Shown here: piece by piece, positions 50,220-61,100 of the stretch
Position numbering within the stretch: position 1 is the first letter of the stretch
Layout of the letters: the number at the start of each line of letters is the position of its first letter
Assembly (NCBI GenBank): GCA_029207755.1
Contig: JARCOQ010000003.1
Span: 91,900,646 to 91,964,645 of the forward strand
Source of the DNA: Chamaea fasciata
Lineage: Eukaryota > Chordata > Aves > Passeriformes > Sylviidae
Direction of reading: 5' to 3'
Length of the DNA stretch: 64,000 nt
Notes under the pieces: generated by a model
Database searches by the model: none
Seen by the model: the letters and a program-made list of their open reading frames with translations, nothing else
What the model was told of the DNA's origin: nothing
Program-made: the position numbers and the translations under genes

Positions 50220-50770
50220 AATATTTATTTTAATGAACTGGGGGAAGGAATGGAGGGCCCATTTAGCATGTTTGTGGTGCTGGGGTAGCAGCGGTTGATC
50301 TTCCATCAGAGTGACCTGGACTAGCTAGAGGAGTTGATATGCAGCATCTTGTATCCAGGATGGAAAATCCCTTTCCAACAGTACAGGCTGGGGCCTGACT
50401 GTCTAGGGAGGCTGCTGAATCTGTTGCCTCTATTGGCCGCTCTTGGATGGTCTGAGAGGACCTCTGCCCCTGCTCCCCGCTGTGCCACACCCATACTGAT
50501 ATACCACACCCCACTTTGTCCTGCTCCCTTAAATCTCCTTATTCTCCTTTGGTTGCTCCTGGTACTGCTCTGTCCTCACCTGGTTGGCTGCTGTGGGCTT
50601 ATGGGTTGTGATGAGGGTCAAGGCGGCTTCATGGGCTCCTGAATTTGGGATCTGCCCTGTAGAGCTCAATCTCACTCCCTGGATTTCCCTTCAGTGACAG
50701 CCTCTTCAGAGGTCGTGACTGAAGACAAGACTATGCTGGATTCAACCTTCATCAACTTGATGTAAACACT
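50220..50770. other. GC-elevated unassigned block; partial CR1-like match
   Basis: Seen: G+C well above the surroundings, with overlapping open frames of 83-102 codons on both strands and no domain. 50335-50415 (GATATGCAGCATCTTGTATC, then CAACAGTACAGGCTGGGGCC) weakly resembles plus-strand CR1 3' sequence of the type CAAAGTCCTGCATC / CACCAGTACAGGCTGGGGCC. The rest I cannot place. It is probably a decayed mobile element. Confidence 0.35.
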
Positions 50771-53700
50771 TTAAGAAGGGATATAGACTATGTGACTTTC
50801 AGAGTTTCATGTCAGAACATAACTTTCCATTTATTTTTAGTTCATTCATAAGGAAAAACTTCTGAATAAGGAGATAGTTCTTCTGTCAGTTCTTATAAAG
50901 TTACTGACAGAAGATGCTGCCTCATTTTCCTGAGGCTGATCTCAGTCCATATTGGGAGATACTGGCTATCATAGTGATTTTTACAAAGGATAAAACTATG
51001 TAGCTGCTCAATTTGAGACTATTTAGATATGAGGCATAAAACATTTTTTTTTCAATATAAATGTTTCAAACATTTATTCATGAAACTTTAAGTTCCATTG
51101 GTAGTGGACACTACCAATTTTCTAAGAATTGAGTGTCTTTTTATCAATAATTGAAGTTCAAGAAATACTGCACTTCTAAATGTCATCTTTTCCCCTCTTT
51201 ACTTCCAGAAATTATTGAACAACTAACTGTATTTATTGGACTGATGGTTGCTTTCATAAATGATTTGTACTCCATATGCTTTTTAGCATATATAAAATTT
51301 ATTAACTCAGTGTGATTTTCCCTATGATATCTTATGGGATCATTGATGTGATCAGTAGTTATAGAATTCTGTGCTCTATAGCTTGTAACTTGAAAATCGT
51401 TATAGCACTGTAAATAAATAGATGCTGTCCACATAGACAGCTTAGATGAAGCTTAACAATATCAACTTGTTCTCCTGATAGCCTAGGAACACTAACATGA
51501 CATATAATTTCTTCCATGGAATGGTTTCTATTCCAATTTAAAACACTAAGTATTATTTGTCAGTTATTTCTTAGCCAGTGCATAATGACATATCTTAGCA
51601 AAATGCCCAGTATTCTGAAGTGTTCTAGTTGAGTTTCCTTTCGGTGACACATGGCATAACTTGTGATGTGTTGCTAGATTAACAGAAGTAGCTTTATTGT
51701 TTCTGTTTATACCAGTTTTACTGAGGTTTTAGTTCTCTAATTGTAGTCTTCTAATTTTCAATAATCAGTGTTGACAGGTTTAATCTGTAGATATTGAATC
51801 ACTTGAGCAGTGCTGCTTTTGCTTTTAAGATCTCATTTTTTCTTTTGCTGTTAGCCCATCTGGCAACAATTGTGACTTTATACTGTGTAGGTGTGGATCA
51901 GGACATCCAGTACAATACTCAATTGAACTCTTTGTAAAGCGCTATCAAAGAAATAATTTGATACGCTTCCAAATTTATATGTAGCTAAAATTTCTTCTGA
52001 AGTATCAATATGGTTTCTGTCCATTTAAACAGAGTTTATAGCAATGCAACAGTAATGTATGTGTTCAGTATAGAAATATTAAGGCTGGGAGAACAATGTT
52101 TTATTTCTCAGCAGCCAGAAGAAATGTAAAACTATGATCTTTCTAAACAATATAGTATGTAATCAGAGAAAAGTTTTTCTTTGGAAGTCTCTTTAACAAT
52201 TCCAGGCAGAGATTTAGTTAGGGGCTGTGGAGGTATCCTTTTCAGCATTTTTCAGGCCTATTTTTATCAGATGATTACACAGCAGTTAGTGTGAAGTCTA
52301 GCCAAAGCTACAGTGTATCAGGATGGTACATCAGACACCCAAGAGAGGTGAGCTCTTCCTGAAGGACTTCCTCTTTAATTCATTGTGTTCCTACAGAAAT
52401 TAAACTAAAATATAAAAGAATAAATAGGTCTTACACAGTCTTTAAAGAAAACACATAGATCATACACATTAAAAGATTCAGGTTCCTCTTTTTCACATCT
52501 TTTTTATTTTAACTTGTGTTAACATAGAGTGGAGTAATAAAACTTCAAAATTGAATTGAATACATTTCATATTTGTTGCATGAACCCAAACTGTATTATG
52601 CTTCAGGTAAAATAGAAATAGGGAATTCTCTGTATGTTACTGGTAGCTAAAAAACTGTCTTTTGTGGGAAATTGTTTCATTAGGTTTTTTTGCAAGTCGC
52701 GTTCTAAGATTTCTTTTCATATCAAATTGAATTGCAACACAAAACACTACTGCTTTATTCCAACCAAAAATTTATGTATTTGCTTTTCTGAATTACAGCT
52801 TGTTAACTGCAGCATATGCATTGAAGACACCAAAGCACTTTTGATAGCACAGTTCTCTTGTCCAAATCCAATAATCCTGTAGGCAGTTTCTCTTTCCTGA
52901 GAAATTGCTTTTCCTGTCTTTTGCTCTGCCTTTTATGGAGAAGATCTTTTTTCTTGTCTTGATTTCACAGAAAACCAAAGGATGAATTCATTAATAGATT
53001 TTATTAAAAAGGGGGAAAGAATCTCTCAGAAATAAAATACCTTTGATTGATCATATCTCTTTATTGGAAATAGTCTAGAGATTGCTGAGGCCTGCATTAC
53101 TTGTTCTTGTTGGCAGGGTTTCCTGAAATAAGTCTTCACAATGAGTCTAGAATGTCCTGTCCATGGATTGTGCCAACATTCATTATTGTTTCTTAACAGG
53201 TTGTAAATCAGTGCTTCATATTTTCTTACGTATATATATATATATATTTGCCTTGGCCATTCAACTGTTTTTGTTTTTTTTTCAATCTGTAGACTGCAGG
53301 GATGTCATTGCTGTAATTTGGTGACATGCTTTTTATCACTTACAAAATATAGCCTTTGTATGGTTATGTTTTGTACACTATAACAGCTTCATGAGACTAT
53401 AAAGGATGATATCAGATTTTTATAAATAATAATAATATTAAGAAAATATTCTGGTATACTAAAAATTTTGAGTGAGACGAGGACAGTAATGGTTGAAACT
53501 TACCACTGGACTTGGTTTTTTAATACAGAAATGGTAATAATGCCAATCAAATTCTACAGCATAAAAAATCAAGGTAGTTCAGAAACTCTGTAGCTGTTTC
53601 TATAATGAAGATGAGGATTGCTACTATAATGAAATTAAAAGCATCAAACCTTATAATTTTAATTTTTGTCTGGATAAAATAAACAATTCAGATTTTTCTC

Positions 53701-56129
53701 ACAATTAGTGGTGAACTGAAGGTTCTAATGGAACCATGGAAAAAACTTCAGTGGGCTGAACATGGATGCACATATATACATTGGACTAGTTCAGTATTGT
53801 GGGGAAAGAGAAAAGGAATTTTTGGCATTTTATCTGAAAAAAAAAAGGAGGAGAAAAAAACCCAAAAACAATTAGTTTGCTGTTGGTACAGACTCTCCAG
53901 ATGGTCAACAGCAAAGAAGAATGAGTGAGGTAACTCTTTTTTTGGAAATAGTGTCACTTAGTTAAGAGAGATAGCTGCGATACCAGTGATGCTACTGTCA
54001 AAACACTGCTGCTGTTTGTCAGGCTGTTTTGAAGAAAAATTTGATCAGTTGTCTGCACATAGATCCGGCTGTGGCTTTGAGATGAATTCAATGATGCTGA
54101 GCTCATGGGAGACATCTGTTGAACTGGGTGCACAATATACTGTTATACATTGATAGAGCCCTGTGCATCCTCACTTTGGGTAATCTTGTATGCATCTGGG
54201 AGTATGAATGGGGTTTCATACATTGCTATTCATATGTAGAGAAACTAGATTTTTCTCTGTTTCAGGACATGTCACAGGGGACTTGTAATAAAAATTCTGT
54301 TGACCAAATTATTTTTTTATTGACAGTCCTCAGTCCTTACTTTCATACTATTTTTTTGAAGATCAGGAAGATACATGTGCCATGGCAGGCCTGCAAAATC
54401 TAAAAATATTAATATTAGTTTATGTTGAAGGGTAGATATGACTGTTCACGCCAGAGGCACAAAACCTAAATGGCTAAGCCAGGAACAGAGTGTAGATTGT
54501 TTCTGTAGTTGATGGAAAAAAACCGAGAATCAATCTATTTTAACACCCCAGTCATGTTTGTTTTTTCCTTCTCCTGATGAAAAAGTCGTCTAGGATGACT
54601 TTGACATTAAATGCCTGCAATCATTAAGGAAAAACATGGACTATTTTGCCCTGGAAAGAAAATGTGGCTATTTTCACAAGAGAAGAGAAAGTATCAGCCT
54701 AAGTCTCATTACCTATTTATTTACTCTATATTCCCTGCTTCCATTACTTGCCCCATTGCCATGTCATAATGTAAAGTATCAAGTGACTCAAGACATTGCT
54801 GTCTGGCCACACTTTACCCATACTGCAAATTTCTGCTGTATGTTGGTGAAAAATATGCTGATAAAGTATAGTTCTATTGTGTGGACAATAAATTTTATGG
54901 CTACAGGATTGCAGTCTGTGAGAAAATGGAAATTTTTCAGTTTTCCTGAAACTATATTTATTGCAAGAAATCATCAAAGTTATTCTTCTCTTATTTATAA
55001 TTTTTATAATTAAAATTAGAAATGTAATTTTTAAATTAGAATTTTTCTAATATTCTTTTCATGTAGTACACTTAAAATGCAATTTTTGTTTACCAGAAGG
55101 TTTTTATTATTTAAAGATGACACTTACAGATAATACATTAATAGAGATGTTCATCCTAATTTTTAAAACAAATGCAGTCAAGGATTATGCAAAGCTATTT
55201 ATTTGCACTAATTTAGATTCACAGTATCTGTGAATTTTATTTACCAAATAGATACTTGCATGTATACATAGTTAAGGAATTGTTATATTTTATAAGGTTG
55301 TTGTGATAGAAACCTCCAAAATTTGAAGGCCTTAAGTTTCAAGGTTTTAAAAGTTCAGGAGTGAGTTTCTTTTTCACTGAAATGAACACTCATAACACTT
55401 AATTGATATACATTTATTGAATCTCTCAAAACAGAGTCATTCAAAGTGTAAAATTTTATACTGTGTGTGATAGTTTTCATCTCTGACATACAATGAAGAT
55501 ATATATATGGAAAATTGTGATCTAGGGGTTTTTCTCAATGGGAGTAGAAACATTGAGTCTGGGTCCATTCCCAAGTAGCATTTTGAAGTCTTGAAGTCCA
55601 TTGCAATCAAAATTTTATGTCAATTTTTCAACAGATGGCTATTAAGATAAATAATAGAATAAAAAAGCTGAGTCAGAGGAAGTACATTAGCAGAAAAGTT
55701 CAAAATACAGGTTAATAGAAAAATAAAAAATATTCCCCCCTTTCACAAATGGATTTCTCTTAGCTGTTTCTAGTAGCTGTTTTCAGGTACATTTTATCTG
55801 TTCCATTCTACCTACCTCATTAATACTGTTTTGGTGATGGTTAAGGGGGTAAATAGAGACTAAGGGAAGCTTAACAAACCAAAGAAGCTGAAGCAAGATA
55901 TAGTTCTTATGCTATATAAATGTCAGTGGTTTTAAACATTCATAAATCCTCATTTAATTGTTTAGATTTTATTTAAAATTCATTCATTTTTCTAGCATAG
56001 ATTTTCCTGTGTTATTTTACAGGTGATTTGGTATCTGGTGAAGTATACATACTGTATGTTATGTAACCATTGTATATATCTAGACGTATATATTTGAGTA
56101 TGTGTCTAAATTACACTTTAAGACTGGAA
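50771..56129. other. Intron with one microsatellite, no gene seen
   Basis: AT-rich. (TA)n at 53231-53247. An open frame of 125 codons at 54636-55013 has no domain I recognise. No element recognised. Confidence 0.55.
53231..53247. repeat. (TA)n microsatellite
   Basis: Seen: eight and a half TA units after TTACG. Confidence 0.85.
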
Positions 56130-56960
56130 GAGTAGGCAGCAACAAATATCTGCTTTGTCCCCCACAAGACCATGCTATTTCCACCCGTTCTAAGCACAAA
56201 AGATTAAAAGATATATGTGATTAAAATTGATCAAACCCTGAAAGGTCTGAATATACCAAAAACACATGATTAAAACCAAACAAGGTTAGATGTTGATACC
56301 AAAAAAATGGATAGATTTTAATTAATAGTAAGAAGTAAGGTAAGGAAGGTAAGGTGGGGTTGGGGGACAGAACAGGGAGAATGACAGAGCTTAAGTAGAA
56401 ATGTATCACTGCTCCATGGGTGTCAACAATGTTTTGATCTTTCATTGCTTCCCTCTGCTTGGTCTTATCAGAGATGAGGATCTCCCACCAAAAAGCATAG
56501 AATCCAGTGGATTAATATACATTGAGGGAAGCAGGTTTGACACTGTCCCTAGCAAGACTGTGAATCCATTGCATCATGTTGCATCACGTCCAGTGCTCTG
56601 GTGCAGGGTCTGAGAACACACCCCCAGAATCTCTCCTCCTCCCCTTTTGGTGTGAGGGTCTGTGGAAGCCTGGCAGCAGATAAACCTGGGGCTGTTCCTG
56701 CACCCTGAAGGTGCTGGACTGGACCCTGCTGTGGATGTTCTTCCAGATGCTCTGAACAATAGTGTCACTTTCCTTATCTCAAGTTGCCTTAGGTGCTTTA
56801 ACCCACAGTTCAGGGCCTCATTCAGGGTGCAGTGGTATTCCATGCAGTTTTTGATATATGGTTTTCCTATAACAGGCAAAAGTCCTTCCTAAAGATGTTT
56901 AAGCCATAAACTATAACATTTCAGTCTCTGACACATGCCTCTCATAACATTACCTGCACA
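56130..56960. mobile_element. Avian endogenous retrovirus LTR or flanking sequence, degenerate
   Basis: Seen: CCATGCTATTTCCACCCGTTC, AAGCACAAAAGATTAAAAG, GGTCTTATCAGAGATGAGG, ATCTCCCACCAAAAAGCATAG, AACCTGGGGCTGTTCCTGCA, CCAGATGCTCTGAACAATAG and ACATTTCAGTCTCTGACAC. From memory these follow an LTR found in songbird genomes, probably read in antisense. The G+C-rich part (56580-56830) carries open frames of 70-101 codons without domains. Exact ends and duplication were not found. Confidence 0.5.
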
Positions 56961-56979
56961 TTTAGCAGCAAAGTTTTTG

Positions 56980-57176
56980 GAATATATTCAAAATATTCAA
57001 AATATTCTAATATTTTGGGTTGGAAGGGACCCTAAAGATCATCCCAACCCCTTGCCATAGACAGGGACACCTTCCACTAAACCAGGTTTCTCAAAGCTCC
57101 ATCCAGCCTGGCCTTTTAACACTTTGAGGGATGAGGCATCCACAGATTTTCTAGGCAACGTGTTCCAGTGCAATAC
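56980..57176 (-). mobile_element. CR1 LINE 3' end, minus strand (left half of a split copy)
   Basis: Seen: an AATATTC-repeat terminus, then TTTTGGGTTGGAAGGGACCC, TAAAGATCATCCCAACCCC, TTGCCATAGACAGGGACACC and CATCCAGCCTGGCC, continuing to AACGTGTTCCAGTG. It then stops at the inserted LTR. CR1 continues at 57736 with CACCCTCACAGTAAAAAATT, exactly the next stretch of the CR1 3' region. Confidence 0.85.
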
Positions 57177-57735
57177 TGTAGGAGAAGGGAATACAGGTGA
57201 CCTCATCCCTGATAAGTAACGGCTGTGTTAATTATCCAATACAGCTTCACCCCTGATGAGCCACAGCTACAGCCAATAAAGATAAATGGGATAAAAGGGA
57301 CAGGGTTAGCTGGTAAAGGGCATTGTCATGGAGGATCATGAAGGAGGAGGAACAACAACCTTGAGGAAAAGGGAATGAGAGGATCATAAAGAAGAAGGGT
57401 CCTGGGGAGACAGAATCACTGCTGTGAAGTCATTCTGGGTCTGCAGTTAGAGCCTGGTTTTGAAACCTGCAGTTATAGTCTAGCTGGGTAAAAGCCTGCA
57501 TTCAGAGTCTGCAAACTAATCCCTGCAGTCATAGTTTGGTAAGTAAAATCTAGCAGTCAGGGGCTGCAAGGGAAACCTACAGCAGGAGCTTACTGCAGCC
57601 AGGGTCAGTGAGAAGTTGGAGTCAGGATGGCTGAGCTGTAAAGAGGAGTAAACCAGGACCCTTTTTATGCTGTGATAAACAAGAAACCTGAGTCTTGGCT
57701 CATTTCTACCCTCTAACAAGGGGACTGCTGCAGCA
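57177..57735 (+). mobile_element. 559-bp solo LTR nested in CR1
   Basis: Seen: starts TGTAGGAGAAGGG and ends GACTGCTGCAGCA (TG...CA). It sits between CAATAC (57171-57176) and CGTTAC (57736-57741), a decayed 6-bp target-site duplication. ATAAATGGGATAAAAGGG at about 57282-57299 looks like a TATA region, and GATAAACAAGAAACCTGAG near the end a degenerate polyadenylation region, giving plus orientation. The middle (57440-57590) has five imperfect CTGCAGTCAGAGTCTGC-like units. From memory this resembles a short songbird LTR. No internal viral sequence. Confidence 0.72.
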
Positions 57736-58105
57736 CGTTACCACCCTCACAGTAAAAAATTTCTTACTAATATCTATTTTAAACCTACTCTCTTTCAATT
57801 TAAAGACAATCTCCCTTGTGCTGTCGCCACATGGCCTTGTAAACTCCAGCTTTCTTGTAGCCCTCCCTTAGGTACTGGAAGGTGTTATAAAGTTTCCTCA
57901 GAGACTTATCTTCTCCAGGCAGAACAACCTCAGCTTGCTCATCCTGTCTTTATAGGAGAGCTGCTCCAGCCTGCTGATCATCTTCATGACTTCCTCCTGA
58001 TTCACTCCAGCAGGCCCGCATCCTTTTTATATTTGGGCCCCTAGTGCTGGATGCAGCACTTCAGGTGGGGTCTCCTGAATAGGGAGAAAAAAGGAAAAGA
58101 TGTAC
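57736..58105 (-). mobile_element. CR1 LINE 3' part, minus strand (right half of a split copy)
   Basis: Seen: CACCCTCACAGTAAAAAATT followed by TCTTACTAATATC, then ACAATCTCCCTTGTGCTGTC, AGAACAACCTCAGCTTGCTC, GCTGCTCCAGCCTGCTGATC and CTGGATGCAGCACTTCAGG, then GTGGGGTCTCCTGAATAG. This continues the CR1 interrupted at 57176. It fades out at about 58105, where the copy is 5'-truncated. Confidence 0.83.
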
Positions 58106-61100
58106 AATACAATGCAAGCAGAAAGAAGCAGACTTGAGAGACTGATCTTTAGAGGTGATGGAGAATGAGAGGAGGATCCAGAGGAAGCTGCACCAATATT
58201 TGCAGCACAACAAGCCATGGAGTTGTAGTCCAGCTATCTGAGAGACAGGGTAGGTTCTGATGGTTATAAACATATTTCTGCACCAATGTCAATTCTGAGT
58301 TCTCTTGTTGGAGAAATCCTCAGTTCTAATATCTATGGCAGTAAAATCTTCCTCCAGAAATTACTGTATGTCAGTATAGGAGTACATAGTTTAAAGAAAA
58401 ACTACAGAAAATCCTGTATGGAATTACCTAAAAATCCCAGTTTAAATACTGCTTTGTCACAGTTTAATTAAGGAGAGGGGTATGTGTGTGTGAAAACAGA
58501 AAGAATAGCATCTTGAGTGAATGAAATTTATGGATAATTGACAGCATATGCCATCAGTTACTTTAGCTGAATAACTTTTGTAACTTGGACATTTTCAAAT
58601 GAGAGTTTTGTGGAGCTGTTTTCTCATTTTGGAGCCTTTCATGTTATTAACTAGTGTGACAGAAGAAGCAATGAATCAATTATTTCTAGTTAAATATACT
58701 TTCATTTACATTTCAGTCTTTATATAAAGTGTTTATAATGAACTAATTCTGGAAGATGTTATCATGCTGTTTTATTCATAATAAGAACATAAACATAGCA
58801 GTGAATATTATGGAAATGTTGTTTAAAGTTCTGTTCTCAAGGCTTGTGCATTTAGAATAACTCAGTAAAGCTTGCACACTGGGAGGTGGTCAAAATTTTC
58901 ATGTGTTTCTTTGGGTTTTTCTTTTTCCAAAACAAACCAATCATTCTCAGTTTAATGTTGAGATTAAAGGCAAGTGATGAGTGATGTAATCTGTGTTAAA
59001 AATGTACTTATTTTGGTTGAAACAGCACTGTATGACATTTACAAATCTTCAGTTTGAAACCTTGGATTCTTGTAACGCTTTGCTTCATGAGTAAGTGGGA
59101 CTCCTGTGTGCACCAAGCATTAAATAGAATGCTGAAAACTCATGGTATTTTTCTGTCACTAAAAAATCTTCCCTGTCCTTTATTAAAAAAAAAAAAATAT
59201 TGTCACGTAGATTTTGCACCTCACAAGATTGAAAACTAACCCAGAATTCTTTTCAATTATTATATCGTTATTTGTATAGAACATAATATTTGAATGGAAA
59301 GTTAAAGTGCATGGTTTTTTTGGATTGCTCTAACTGGAAATTCAAACTATTACATATATGAAGATAGCACTAGTTTTGTTCATGGCCTTATGATTATCAC
59401 AGATATGTACAATGGTTGTTGCAACTGAATTCCTGATCTAGGATTCCCCTATTCCAATAATTAGTGACTTGGAGCAGAAAAAAGAAGGCAGAGTGACTTG
59501 TTTGCCCACAGATGCCCCATGTAATTGAAGTGATCACATGTAATTTGCACTTCCATTGTGCATGTTTTTCTTCATTTATATGTAGAACAAGATCCTTTTA
59601 ATACTGTCAGTCATTTGCAATTGATGTTCAAATGCAGGGCCTGGTGTTGATCATATTACTGCTATAATGGCATGCACCTGATGAAAACTTCCTGCTTGGC
59701 TTGTTTTTCTTTAGAGGTGTGCTTGTAGAATATTAACTTGCATGCATACCTTGGCACATCTGTGCTTTTTGGTCTTTTGTGAACCATTCCACTAACTTTT
59801 AAATTCCACTAAATACATGGAAAGATACAGATTTGCAAACAAAATGAGGGTGTTTTATCATGCTACAGGTATTTGCCAGTTACCTTATTATACCAGTCTA
59901 ATATTTGCCTTATTATAGTGTGAGACCCTATAACTTCAACAGGGATGCCAGAACAGTAATAAAAAGAGAAATAACGTATTTCAGAAACTGTTGACTTCAA
60001 AAGCTTAGCTATAATTTAGATTACTTACAGGAAAAATGTTTAACTTTAAAAACAACAGTGATATTGGTTTGGAACTTTATAATAAAGTAAAAGTCTGTTA
60101 TCAGTTTTATTTTCTTTTCTGAAGTAAAGGAGACTCTTGCAAAAGCAGTAAATAATTAAAAAAATGGTTGGCAAGCGCAGAATTACATTTTATAAAAATA
60201 CAAGCGTAACACACAAAAACAGAGTATTGTTCTTTGTATCTCTAAGTGCCAGATAAATCTTTAGTACATTAGGAGAGGAACTGGCAGAAGTGTAGAATTT
60301 TTTATTTATTGTTATTATTCTAGCTCTCCATTTCTCTAAAATTGCAAATACGTAATTGAGGTTCTATTTCTTTACATGTGTTTAGAGGAATGGAATTTGT
60401 AAAAATTTGTACATACTAGCTGTGGAGATGTTCATTGTAGTTTTTATCCTTAGGAATAAGCGTTAGCTGTTGTTCTCCGTATTGGTATTGGTGACTCTTT
60501 GAGCAACTTCAAACCTATTCAGCAAGGTTTTGGTCCAGTATTGCTCACAAATCCAGAACAGGGCAGCATGTGGGCTGCTCTGGACATGATTACCCCCTGC
60601 TCAGGCACACCCAGCGTAGCTTTACTGATATAAAAAGACACTGACCTTCTGTGTGTTGTGGAAATCTGTGAGTAGTGAAAAGAAAAAAATACCCTAACCT
60701 ATTTACTGACGCTTATTAACTGTGAGACCAATTTTACATTTTTTTGCTCAGTCAATCAGCCATGTACATGCCACAAAACTGGGCCCAGGAACTGTGCATC
60801 CTATAGACCATAGGGGAAGCAGAGTGGTTGAGAATGGATGCTTAGGACACTGTCTTAGGGCTGTAACTAAGAATGTGGAAATGCCAGGCAAGTACAAGGA
60901 CTTCATTCTACTTGGCAACTTCTGGCACAAAAGTTCTTTAGTGGGCCAACAGGATATGAGGTTTCAAAGTTCCAAGATTTTAGGAAGCATATTTTATATC
61001 TTGAGTTGAAGTGTAGTCTTCCCTTTTCTACATAATTTTTGCCATAACTGCTAGATTCATTTAACACAATGGGATTGTTAAATACATTGATAATTTGCAT

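Noticed and set aside
54636..55013. 125-codon plus-strand open frame
   Set aside because: Low-information AT-rich sequence, no domain, no supporting splice or regulatory signal.
56574..56892. Overlapping 101- and 76-codon frames in a G+C-rich stretch
   Set aside because: They lie inside a degenerate LTR and contain no viral or cellular domain that I recognise.
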